NCBI GenBank assembly: GCA_024233495.1 | Contig: JACKPM010000003.1 | Location: forward strand, 1-64,000 | Length of the DNA: 64,000 nucleotides | DNA from: Chlamydiales bacterium | GTDB taxonomy: Bacteria; Chlamydiota; Chlamydiia; Chlamydiales; JAAKFR01 | Reading direction: 5' to 3' | Shown here: positions 34,949-41,862 of the stretch, piece by piece | Numbering within the stretch: the stretch's first letter is position 1 | How the letters are laid out: each line of letters opens with the position of its first letter | Notes under the pieces: generated by a model | Seen by the model: only the letters and a program-made list of their open reading frames with translations | The model's database searches: none | What the model was told of the DNA's origin: nothing | Program-made: the position numbers and the translations under genes

Positions 34949-34977
34949 ATTATACATTAGCAAGAGGTCTTTTGCAA
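34949..34977 (-). promoter_or_regulatory. sigma70-type promoter of secA
   Basis: Minus strand TTGCAA (34977-34972), 17 bp, TATAAT preceded by TG (34954-34949). The predicted start gives a leader of about 17 nt with the AAAGGAT ribosome site, i.e. a conventional leadered message, unlike several other genes in the window. Confidence 0.65.
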
Positions 34978-35173
34978 CAAGAGAGCTAGGAGGGTCTCAA
35001 AGAGCCGATCTTTCCAAAGCCTGCTGGCAGCAGCTCGGCCTGCCTGTAGGTTGCAAGCCTTTTGATAAAGATCCGCATCTCCTCTGTTTCTGTTTTTGCC
35101 TCTTCTAGGTACACTTACGCTCGTGAAGACTACATTTCCAGGAGCAGCAAACCATTTGGATCGAATGGGATGT
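34957..35173 (-). other. gap between secA and mobile element; possible decayed coding remnant
   Basis: No annotated gene occupies 34926-35351 (426 bp); half is the mobile element. In the remainder, the minus strand is free of stop codons for about 70 codons, from the element boundary to a TAA at 34957-34959, but has no initiation codon near its beginning. The implied sequence (with segments such as FAAPGNVVFTSVSVPRRGK and LYQKACNLQAGR) is not recognised. It may be the tail of a gene cut off by the insertion, or chance. Confidence 0.25.
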
Positions 35174-35340
35174 TAGATGGTGTCGTCAAATTTTCTCCTT
35201 TGTCAGCCGGATCTTTTTTGCCAAAATGCGCCCTCGCAACCTCGGAAGTAGCGCTTTGGCTACTCCCTTCGCTTTCGATTGCGCATTTTGCCTAGAAAAT
35301 CTCTCGCCTCACAAAGGAGAAAATTTGACGACACCATCTA
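35174..35340 (+). mobile_element. MITE-like 167-bp palindromic element, copy B
   Basis: Complete copy with 30-bp terminal inverted repeats that match perfectly (TAGATGGTGTCGTCAAATTT at each end in inverted orientation), same length and orientation as copies A and C and differing from them at a handful of positions. It ends 11 bp from the stop of the TPR gene. An open frame on the plus strand that starts inside it (35226-35840) is a chance read-through antisense to the TPR gene. Confidence 0.92.
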
Positions 35341-35351
35341 AAATAAAGAGT

Positions 35352-36650
35352 TTAAGCCACAAGGGTGTGCTGAACATGGGTGGGGTTAAGGGGGTGCTCT
35401 TGCCGCAGCTTGCGCAATGCACTTTGTCTTCTGAGACGGCTTTCACGATCTTCATCGGTCTGCATGAGTGCAGTTTGAATTTCGTACGCCCGCTTGAAGT
35501 TTCCAAGGCGCGCTTCACAAGCGCTGAGAATTTCCCAAGTGAGCGGATCCGAACAGATATTGAGTGCGATATGGGCGTAGCTGATCGCTTGGTCTTGGGA
35601 GAGGGTAGAGGTGATGCCGACGCCGAACATCCACGCAAGGGCGCGATAGCCATTTGGATTGGAGGGGAATTCTTTGATCAACCTTCTATATGTCTGCTCA
35701 GCCTCTTGCCATCTCTGTTGCCTCTCTTGCGCATAGCCAAGGTAGGAGAGTGTCTTAGGAGTAGGGTCGAGCTGCGAAAAATAGCTCTCTGCATGGGCGA
35801 ACTTCTGTGTATTAAGTGCGCAAATGCCGGCTTGAAGTAAAATGCGGGGATCTTTTTGATTCCACAGTTTGCCGGACTGGTAGAGAAGGAGCGCTTTGTG
35901 GTGAAGGCCACGCTCTTGCAGGCAGTTGCCAAGGCCAAGAAGAGCTGCAATGTCCATTGAATCTTTTTCGAGGAGCTGCTTGAAAAGTTGTTCAGCGTTT
36001 TGCAAGTTTCCGTGCCGTCTATAGGCATGCCCAAGCTGGACGAGCAACTTGTGACTTTTGAAGCCCAGCTCAATTGCTTGGTGGTAGTAGGCGATGGTCT
36101 TTCCAAAGTCATTGAGTTCAAAGTGTGCCCACGCAGCCAAAGAGAAAAGTTTTCCCTCTTGGCAGTGAGCGAGCCATGGCTCGATGGTTTCGAAGCACTG
36201 GAGTGGGTAGCCGCACTGGAGTAGCGCACTTGCGTAGGCATAAATGTCAGGCTCAGTGCGCAAAATGGGTGTGCAAATTTTGATGGCGGTGAGCGCCTCC
36301 TGCGGCTTGCCCAGCTTGAGCAAAATCTTTCCCTCTTCGAGGCGGAAAATGAGCTCTTCAGGGTAGTCTTGAGCTGCTTTTTTCACTTTTTTGTGCGCGG
36401 TGTTATACGCTTTACGCTGACGGAGAATTTGGATTTCAAAGAGTGCTGCTTTCTTCCCTCCCTTTTTGTTTTCGAGAAGGGGAATAAGCTTAGAAGTGGC
36501 AGTATCCCACTCTTCAAGTGAGATATGTTTGGAGATGGCAGAGAGTGTTTGCTGCACAGCAATTGCACTGAGACGTGCATGCTTCATCCAATGTCGAAGC
36601 GCAACATAGGAAACAAGAGCGATCGTAAGCGATGCAAACAAAACAAACAC
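35352..36650 (-). CDS. membrane-anchored TPR protein
   Basis: 432 residues: one N-terminal membrane segment (VLFASLTIALVSYVALRHW, residues 2-20) and then tetratricopeptide-like helix pairs from about residue 40 to 400 (for example AAWAHFELNDFGKTIAYYHQ and LGHAYRRHGNLQNAEQLFKQ). Its location between psd and secA corresponds to CT700 of C. trachomatis as I recall. It is likely a periplasm- or cytosol-facing scaffold; no partner is visible. The start codon is GTG 36650 without a clear ribosome site, 26 bp after psd, so it is probably translated from the psd transcript. Confidence 0.8.
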   Translation of the reverse strand: MFVLFASLTIALVSYVALRHWMKHARLSAIAVQQTLSAISKHISLEEWDTATSKLIPLLENKKGGKKAALFEIQILRQRKAYNTAHKKVKKAAQDYPEELIFRLEEGKILLKLGKPQEALTAIKICTPILRTEPDIYAYASALLQCGYPLQCFETIEPWLAHCQEGKLFSLAAWAHFELNDFGKTIAYYHQAIELGFKSHKLLVQLGHAYRRHGNLQNAEQLFKQLLEKDSMDIAALLGLGNCLQERGLHHKALLLYQSGKLWNQKDPRILLQAGICALNTQKFAHAESYFSQLDPTPKTLSYLGYAQERQQRWQEAEQTYRRLIKEFPSNPNGYRALAWMFGVGITSTLSQDQAISYAHIALNICSDPLTWEILSACEARLGNFKRAYEIQTALMQTDEDRESRLRRQSALRKLRQEHPLNPTHVQHTLVA

Positions 36651-36676
36651 GAGAGAATTTCAATAACAAAACATAT

Positions 36677-37543
36677 TTATGGATGTCTAGCTAAAAATTC
36701 GCCCATCAAACAACGGGTTTCAATGTGCTTTTGTGAGTTGCGCACAAGGAGGGGATCAAAGGTGATTGTGTTGGGTGGAAAAAGGAGGATAAGAGCGGAT
36801 CCGCCAAAAGAGAAAAACCCTTTCTCATCCCCTGTTTGGTAGGTTTTGTGCGGCGTAAAGGTTTGATGGATCGAGCCGACGTTGGTCGCTCCCACTTCGA
36901 TAAAAAGAAGGGGGCCAAGCGTAGTTTCTAGTTTTGTGATGACGCGCTTATTTTCTGTGAACCGTTTCACATTTTGCCGAATGGAGAGGGGATTGACAGA
37001 GTGAAGAGCTCCATTGATGAGGTGGGGCTCGCCCGCAGTACAGTTGATAGGGAAGTGGAAGCGGTGGTAGTCAACAGGAGCTAGGCGGGCAATGAGAAGA
37101 CCTCCTTCCTCATACTCTTTGGCAAGCGCTTCATCTTGTACGAGTTTGGCGAGAGAAAACTTCTGCCCTTTCACAACAAAGCCATCTGCCTTGGAGATGT
37201 TAGGATAGACAAGATAGCGTCCATCAGCAGGCGTGCAAATCTCCCCCTGGATAGGGCGCGCCTCTTTCTTGAGTTTTCGTGTGAAAAAAGCGTTGAAAGA
37301 GGAGAAGTGAGGGGAGGCAAATTCAGAGGTGTCAATGCCATATTTTTTGATGAAGGGAGCGACCTTGAAACGGGTCCATGGCAAATTTTGCCACCCCCCC
37401 CAAATCTTGGAGGCAAACGCATTTTTTGTGAGAATAGCGCGTAAAAAGGCACTAATTGGATTTTGCGCATAGAGAAGACGGAGCGCGGCTTTGCCATACA
37501 CTTGCTCTTCGAAGAGCTCACCCTTTTTTCTGTCATAGATCAT
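36677..37543 (-). CDS. psd: phosphatidylserine decarboxylase proenzyme
   Basis: Makes phosphatidylethanolamine from phosphatidylserine at the inner membrane, 288 residues. The ARLAPVDYHRFHFP motif contains the catalytic His (about residue 160). The self-cleavage site that generates the pyruvoyl group is GGSA in FFSFGGSALILLFPP (about residue 250), in place of the LGST of E. coli; the Gly-Ser bond is conserved. The start ATG overlaps the stop of the upstream small secreted protein. Flanks (TPR gene, mnmE, nth, secA) match the CT697-CT701 block. Confidence 0.93.
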   Translation of the reverse strand: MIYDRKKGELFEEQVYGKAALRLLYAQNPISAFLRAILTKNAFASKIWGGWQNLPWTRFKVAPFIKKYGIDTSEFASPHFSSFNAFFTRKLKKEARPIQGEICTPADGRYLVYPNISKADGFVVKGQKFSLAKLVQDEALAKEYEEGGLLIARLAPVDYHRFHFPINCTAGEPHLINGALHSVNPLSIRQNVKRFTENKRVITKLETTLGPLLFIEVGATNVGSIHQTFTPHKTYQTGDEKGFFSFGGSALILLFPPNTITFDPLLVRNSQKHIETRCLMGEFLARHP

Positions 37544-37884
37544 GAGCGTGCCTGAACAGCTCTTGTCCCCATTTGATTGAAAAAGCGGATCTCCTCAAGG
37601 AACTCAGTAGAGAAGAGGTGGGCAAGGTGCTCCTCTTCCATCTCCTTGTGCACACGCATCGCCGCACGCACAAGAGAGGCGCCGAGCTGTGCATTTGCGC
37701 TATCTTGCACGAAGCCATCGCGTGCTTTGTAAAAGTCTTCAAGATAGGTAAGCAGGCGGCGCTGGCTCTCTAGGTTGCGCTCTGTTGTAACAATTAATTC
37801 TTTGACCACACCAATCGCCTCTTCATCTCCTTTTAGTGGAAAAAAAGAGGTGGCAGCAAGTAAAATAAACGCAATTTTCTTCAT
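37540..37884 (-). CDS. small exported helical protein
   Basis: 114 residues with a signal peptide (MKKIAFILLAATSFFPLKG) and an otherwise helical, charged mature part (VVKELIVTTERNLESQRRLL, AAMRVHKEMEEEHLAHLF). No cysteine or membrane anchor follows the signal, so a soluble periplasmic protein is likely. Not recognised. It overlaps psd by 4 bp and lies divergent from mnmE with 17 bp between the starts. Co-translation with psd suggests an envelope role but nothing more specific. Confidence 0.7.
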   Translation of the reverse strand: MKKIAFILLAATSFFPLKGDEEAIGVVKELIVTTERNLESQRRLLTYLEDFYKARDGFVQDSANAQLGASLVRAAMRVHKEMEEEHLAHLFSTEFLEEIRFFNQMGTRAVQARS

Positions 37885-37901
37885 GGTTTGTATTTTCTCA
37901 G

Positions 37902-39251
37902 ATGGTCGATTTTATTCATAGACCCTATGAAAAGGGCGAAACAATTGCGGCAGTGGCCACTCCTCCAGGTGAGGGGGGGATTGCGATCATTCGCATTTGT
38001 GGAGATGAAGCGCTTGCTGTCGGTGACCGCGTTTTTTCAAAAAAAATTTCCTCACTCCCTTCCCACACAGTGCACCACGGCTTTGTCCTTGATGGAAAAG
38101 AGCGCATTGATGAGGCGCTCGTTTTAGTGATGCGTGCTCCATGCACTTATACAGGGGAAGAGACTGTTGAAATTCAGTGTCATGGTGGTCACATTGCGGC
38201 AGGTCGAGTGCTAGATGTGGTGTTGAAAAATGGAGCGCGTCCAGCGCAACCAGGAGAGTTCACTTTCTGCGCCTTCATGAACGGGAAGCTCGACTTGGCG
38301 CAAGCAGAGGCAGTGCAAGAGTTGATCGGCGCTCAAAGTGAAGCAGGCTTTGCTGTGGCTCAAAATCATCTTGAAGGGGGGCTTTCCAAAGAGGTGAGAG
38401 CTTTTCAGAAAGAGGTGACGCGCATCGCTGCGATTTTGGAGGCATGGGTTGACTTTCCGGAAGAGGGGCTTGAATTTGCCTCGCAAGAGGAAATGCTTGC
38501 TGATTTGCACGCACTGCAGCAAAAAATACGTCATCTCCTTGACACATTTGATGAGGGCCAGAAGTTGACACATGGCATTGCGCTTGCACTCATTGGCCCT
38601 CCCAATGCGGGAAAAAGTTCGTTAATGAACGCACTGTTGCGCAAAGAGCGTGCCATTGTCACACCCATTGCTGGCACAACGCGTGACCTCGTGCAAGAGG
38701 AGTTTCTGCTTGACGGCACGCTCTTTCACCTTACTGACACTGCTGGCATTCGGGAGACAGATGAGGTGATTGAACAAGAGGGAATCCGCAGATCTCATGA
38801 GGCAAAAGAGAGGGCTGATATCATACTCCTTGTGCTTGATGTGACGCAAGAGGTGGTTCACTTCGATGTTAATCCTGAAAAAACACTCCTTGTATGGAAC
38901 AAGTGTGATTTAGAAAGCGTCCAAAAAGAGCTTCCTTTCACATCAGTTCGCGTCTCAGCAAAGACGGGAGAAGGGCTGTCAGAGTTGAAAGAGGCGCTTC
39001 TTGCAAAGGTGCAGAAAAAGAAGCTGACAGTGAAAGATGTGCTGCTTACCAGCCGCCGTCACTTTGTTGCGCTTCAAAGAGCGCATGAGGCGCTTGAACG
39101 CCTGGGCGCAGGGCTACAAAACGCGCTCTCTCCAGAATTTCTCAACGTCGATGCACGCGCAGCGCTTAAAGATTTGGGTGAGATTATCGGCACTAATGTA
39201 GGCGAAGACATCCTCAGCGAAATTTTTTCTACCTTCTGTGTCGGCAAGTGA
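37902..39251 (+). CDS. mnmE: tRNA modification GTPase MnmE
   Basis: With MnmG installs the carboxymethylaminomethyl group on wobble U34 of tRNAs. 449 residues: N-terminal folate-binding domain (VATPPGEGGIAIIRICG), helical domain, G domain inserted near residue 220-370 (G1 GPPNAGKSS, G2 GTTRD, G3 DTAGI, G4 NKCD), and the C-terminal FCVGK tail with the cysteine needed for activity. The ATG at 37902 sits 5 nt after a TATTTT, so the message may have a very short leader. It stops 1 bp before the convergent outer-membrane gene. Confidence 0.96.
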   Translation: MVDFIHRPYEKGETIAAVATPPGEGGIAIIRICGDEALAVGDRVFSKKISSLPSHTVHHGFVLDGKERIDEALVLVMRAPCTYTGEETVEIQCHGGHIAAGRVLDVVLKNGARPAQPGEFTFCAFMNGKLDLAQAEAVQELIGAQSEAGFAVAQNHLEGGLSKEVRAFQKEVTRIAAILEAWVDFPEEGLEFASQEEMLADLHALQQKIRHLLDTFDEGQKLTHGIALALIGPPNAGKSSLMNALLRKERAIVTPIAGTTRDLVQEEFLLDGTLFHLTDTAGIRETDEVIEQEGIRRSHEAKERADIILLVLDVTQEVVHFDVNPEKTLLVWNKCDLESVQKELPFTSVRVSAKTGEGLSELKEALLAKVQKKKLTVKDVLLTSRRHFVALQRAHEALERLGAGLQNALSPEFLNVDARAALKDLGEIIGTNVGEDILSEIFSTFCVGK

Positions 39252-39896
39252 TTAGAAGAGCCAGCCCAAGGTGAAGAGGAAGCTTGCGAGACGGGGGGAG
39301 ATTGAAGCGCGTGTATTGTCACCCCGTGTGTAGTTTTGCTCATTGAACCACGTGTAGGCAAAATCTTCGCGCAAAATGAGGTTGCGCCATAAAAACTGCT
39401 CTCCTCCCCCACCTAGACGCACGCCTGTATGCAGCTTTTTCACAGAGATAGAGGTTGTTTGTGTCTCTTCTTTCAACGTATTCCAGCCCCAATCTGCACC
39501 TACAGTGACGAAGTAGGTCATGCGTGGTGTAGCATAAAATCCACCTCGTCCAAGCACGCCCACATCCCAATTCATTTCCATCGAACGGTCTATACGGTGG
39601 AACTGATTTTCGCTCGATCCCTGAACTTCCGCAGAGTTATATTGCCCAAAACCCTCTATGCCAAGAAGCCAACACCTGCAGAGCCAATTCGCGCCTACAT
39701 TGCCTTGCGCTGTAAAACCTGCTTTACCACTCTCTTGAGTTCCCCACGTGGAGTTAGAGTTCATTTTGTACATAGGGAGATAGGCGGAAGCGCCTATCCC
39801 TAAGTCAACATCTAGGCCACGATAGCACCAGCCGTTTGCTAAAAGTGGAAGAGGAAGAAGTAGGAAAAATAGGCGTAAGATATATACTCGTGTCAT
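39252..39896 (-). CDS. putative outer-membrane beta-barrel protein
   Basis: 214 residues: signal peptide (LRLFFLLLPLPLLANG, about residues 8-23) and a mature part of alternating hydrophobic residues rich in Gly, aromatic and Asn residues (VDLGIGASAYLPMYKM, TYFVTVGADWGWNTL, RLASFLFTLGWLF). It ends in a C-terminal Phe, typical of BAM substrates. The size suits an eight- or ten-stranded barrel. It resembles opacity-type porins in general only; no family is named. Its start codon shares the CATG at 39894-39897 with the divergent nth gene. Confidence 0.75.
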   Translation of the reverse strand: MTRVYILRLFFLLLPLPLLANGWCYRGLDVDLGIGASAYLPMYKMNSNSTWGTQESGKAGFTAQGNVGANWLCRCWLLGIEGFGQYNSAEVQGSSENQFHRIDRSMEMNWDVGVLGRGGFYATPRMTYFVTVGADWGWNTLKEETQTTSISVKKLHTGVRLGGGGEQFLWRNLILREDFAYTWFNEQNYTRGDNTRASISPRLASFLFTLGWLF

Positions 39897-40497
39897 GAAA
39901 CCTGCCGATGTTCAATGTATTTTGAATAAATTTGTGCCACATCCGAGAATTCCACTCAAGCATACTTCGTGCTACACGCTTTTGATCGCGGTGCTGCTGT
40001 CAGCACAATCAACTGATGCAAAGGTGAATGAGGTGACGCCGCTTCTTTTTGCAAAAGCGAACACAGCAAAAAAAATGATGGAGCTTTCAGTTGAAGAGAT
40101 TCAGAAAATTATCAAGCCAATTGGGCTCTCTCCTACAAAAGCGCGTGCAATTTGGCGGCTCTCGAAGATTTTGGTAGAGGAGTACGGAGGGCGTGTGCCG
40201 CACACTTTCAAAGATTTGGAGAGGCTTCCAGGAGTGGGGCATAAAACAGCGTCGGTTGTCATGGCACACGCCTTTCACAAACCCGCCTTTCCCGTTGACA
40301 CACACATCTTTCGCAGCGCCCACAGGTGGGGGCTCTCAAAGGGAAAAACGGTAAAGAAGGTGGAAGAGGACCTCAAAGAGCTTTTCCCAAAAAAGAGCTG
40401 GAATACTCTTCACCTCCAAATCATCCATTTTGCGCGGCAATATTGCCCTGCCCGGGGACACAAAAAGGAGATGTGTCCTATGTGTAAAAATCTTTAG
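39895..40497 (+). CDS. nth: endonuclease III (base-excision DNA glycosylase/AP lyase)
   Basis: 200 residues. The helix-hairpin-helix LERLPGVGHKTASVV (about residue 105-120) carries the catalytic Lys and FPVDTHIFR (about 135) the catalytic Asp. The C-terminal iron-sulfur loop is non-canonical: CPARGHKKEMCPMC has Cys at spacing x9-x2 and lacks one of the four cysteines of the C-x6-C-x2-C-x5-C pattern. A TATACT hexamer 6 nt before the ATG implies a leaderless message. The gene order nth-mnmE-psd matches C. trachomatis. Confidence 0.93.
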   Translation: MKPADVQCILNKFVPHPRIPLKHTSCYTLLIAVLLSAQSTDAKVNEVTPLLFAKANTAKKMMELSVEEIQKIIKPIGLSPTKARAIWRLSKILVEEYGGRVPHTFKDLERLPGVGHKTASVVMAHAFHKPAFPVDTHIFRSAHRWGLSKGKTVKKVEEDLKELFPKKSWNTLHLQIIHFARQYCPARGHKKEMCPMCKNL

Positions 40498-40500
40498 AAA

Positions 40501-40529
40501 TTGTCTTTTTTTTCTGTGTAGTATACAAT
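40501..40529 (+). promoter_or_regulatory. sigma70-type promoter upstream of brnQ
   Basis: TTGTCT (40501-40506), 17 bp, TACAAT (40524-40529). It begins 3 bp after the nth stop and gives a brnQ leader of about 110 nt that contains a short open frame and a GTCCC-TTGC-GGGAC hairpin (40578-40591). Confidence 0.6.
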
Positions 40530-40538
40530 ATTAACGAA

Positions 40539-40619
40539 ATGATGATGGAACATTACATCAGATTCATCTTGTCGATTGTCCCTTGCGGGACGCTTTACTC
40601 TATTTCAACACGTATTTAA
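40539..40619 (+). CDS. candidate leader peptide of brnQ
   Basis: A 26-codon frame that starts with three consecutive ATG codons and ends 27 bp before brnQ. It contains five isoleucine and two leucine codons plus a valine (MMMEHYIRFILSIVP...), matching the substrates of BrnQ. A perfect 5-bp hairpin lies inside it. Its first ATG is 9 nt after the -10 hexamer, so it would be translated from a leaderless mRNA. The frame could be chance; no alternative anti-terminator stem was worked out. Confidence 0.35.
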   Translation: MMMEHYIRFILSIVPCGTLYSISTRI

Positions 40620-40646
40620 ATTTTTAATAGTAATTAGGAGAAAAAA

Positions 40647-41822
40647 ATGAAGACGAAAGAAGGGCGACCTTCGATCTGGTCGACAGGGCTTGCAATGTTC
40701 GCGATGTTCTTTGGAGCGGGAAACGTAGTTTTTCCTCTCACTCTTGGTCAATCAGCATTAGATAAAAATTTTTGGGGGATATTAGGGATGGCTGTAACAG
40801 CAGTCATAGTTCCCCTCGCTGGTCTATTTGCGATGCTCCTCTACGGAGGAAACTATAATGAATTTTTTAAAAAGGTGGGTAGGGTTCCAGGCTTCATCCT
40901 GATTGCTCTTATCGTGGCACTCATCGGCCCCTTTGCCGGTGTGCCACGCTGTATCACAATTTCATTTGCCACTTTCTCCGCTTTTGGGCATGTGCCGGGG
41001 ATCAATCTCATCACGTTTAGTCTGATCAATGCGGCGCTTATTTTCCTTTTCACAATCAAGCCAAGTCGGGTATTAAACCTTATAGGAAAGTATTTAACCC
41101 CAGTGCTTTTGCTCTCTCTTGGGGCGATTGTAGTGCGAGGCCTCTTTGGAATGCCGCACGCGGATCACGCGCTTTTGACGCGGTGGGAGACATTTTCTAA
41201 AGGGTTTCTAGAGGGGTACAACTCGATGGACCTTCTTGCTACCTTCTTCTTTAGCTCGGTTGTGCTTCTTTGCTTGCGCAACCCAAAGCAAAAAGGGGAG
41301 GAGACTACAGACCAACGTCGGAAGATGATGAAAGTTGCTGGGATCGGTGGTTTGATTTCTTCCGTACTTTTGATGAGCATCTATGTGAGTTTCTCCTATT
41401 TGGCTGCAAGCTATAGCACTTCCTTGGGAGGGGTTCAAGGGCATGAGATGTTGGGTGCTTTGGCGAATCGCCTTTTGGGGCCATACGCTGGTCTCTTTGT
41501 AGGTGTTGCTGTTTTCTTTGCCTGCTTGACCACTGAAATCGCTTTGGCCGTTGTGGCAAGTCGTTTTATCTCTGAGACAGTGAGCCGTGGCAAGATCTCT
41601 TATCCAGTGGCGCTAGGTGGCGTTCTCTTTGTTTCTTTCTTGGTCTCAACCTTGAATTTTACCGGGATTGCTACGATGCTCACCCCTGTACTACAGCTCT
41701 GTTACCCAGCGCTGATTGTTCTTGCGGTTGCGAATATTTTACACAAGACGTTTGCATTCAAGCCCGTGAAGCTAGCTTTCTACGGCACGTTGCTTGCAAC
41801 CCTTATGCTAAAATTTTTTTAA
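40647..41822 (+). CDS. brnQ: branched-chain amino acid:cation symporter BrnQ
   Basis: Inner-membrane LIVCS-family importer of Leu, Ile and Val, 391 residues with about 11-12 hydrophobic segments. N-terminal FAMFFGAGNVVFPLTLGQ is the family signature, and a charged cytosolic loop (NPKQKGEETTDQRRKMMK) lies near residue 215. Shine-Dalgarno AGGAG precedes ATG 40647. It has its own promoter and a structured leader with a possible leader peptide, suggesting regulation by amino-acid supply. It is followed by the SNF2 gene as in CT554-CT555. Confidence 0.94.
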   Translation: MKTKEGRPSIWSTGLAMFAMFFGAGNVVFPLTLGQSALDKNFWGILGMAVTAVIVPLAGLFAMLLYGGNYNEFFKKVGRVPGFILIALIVALIGPFAGVPRCITISFATFSAFGHVPGINLITFSLINAALIFLFTIKPSRVLNLIGKYLTPVLLLSLGAIVVRGLFGMPHADHALLTRWETFSKGFLEGYNSMDLLATFFFSSVVLLCLRNPKQKGEETTDQRRKMMKVAGIGGLISSVLLMSIYVSFSYLAASYSTSLGGVQGHEMLGALANRLLGPYAGLFVGVAVFFACLTTEIALAVVASRFISETVSRGKISYPVALGGVLFVSFLVSTLNFTGIATMLTPVLQLCYPALIVLAVANILHKTFAFKPVKLAFYGTLLATLMLKFF

Positions 41823-41862
41823 AGGCAACTTTTTTTTGATCTTCTGACATAATGACCTAGTT

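Noticed and set aside
35226..35840. 204-codon plus-strand frame starting inside MITE copy B
   Set aside because: Almost all of it is antisense to the TPR gene and the beginning is element sequence; the same happens at 56070-56348 with copy C.
41823..41862. Intrinsic terminator after brnQ
   Set aside because: T-runs are present but no stem precedes them.
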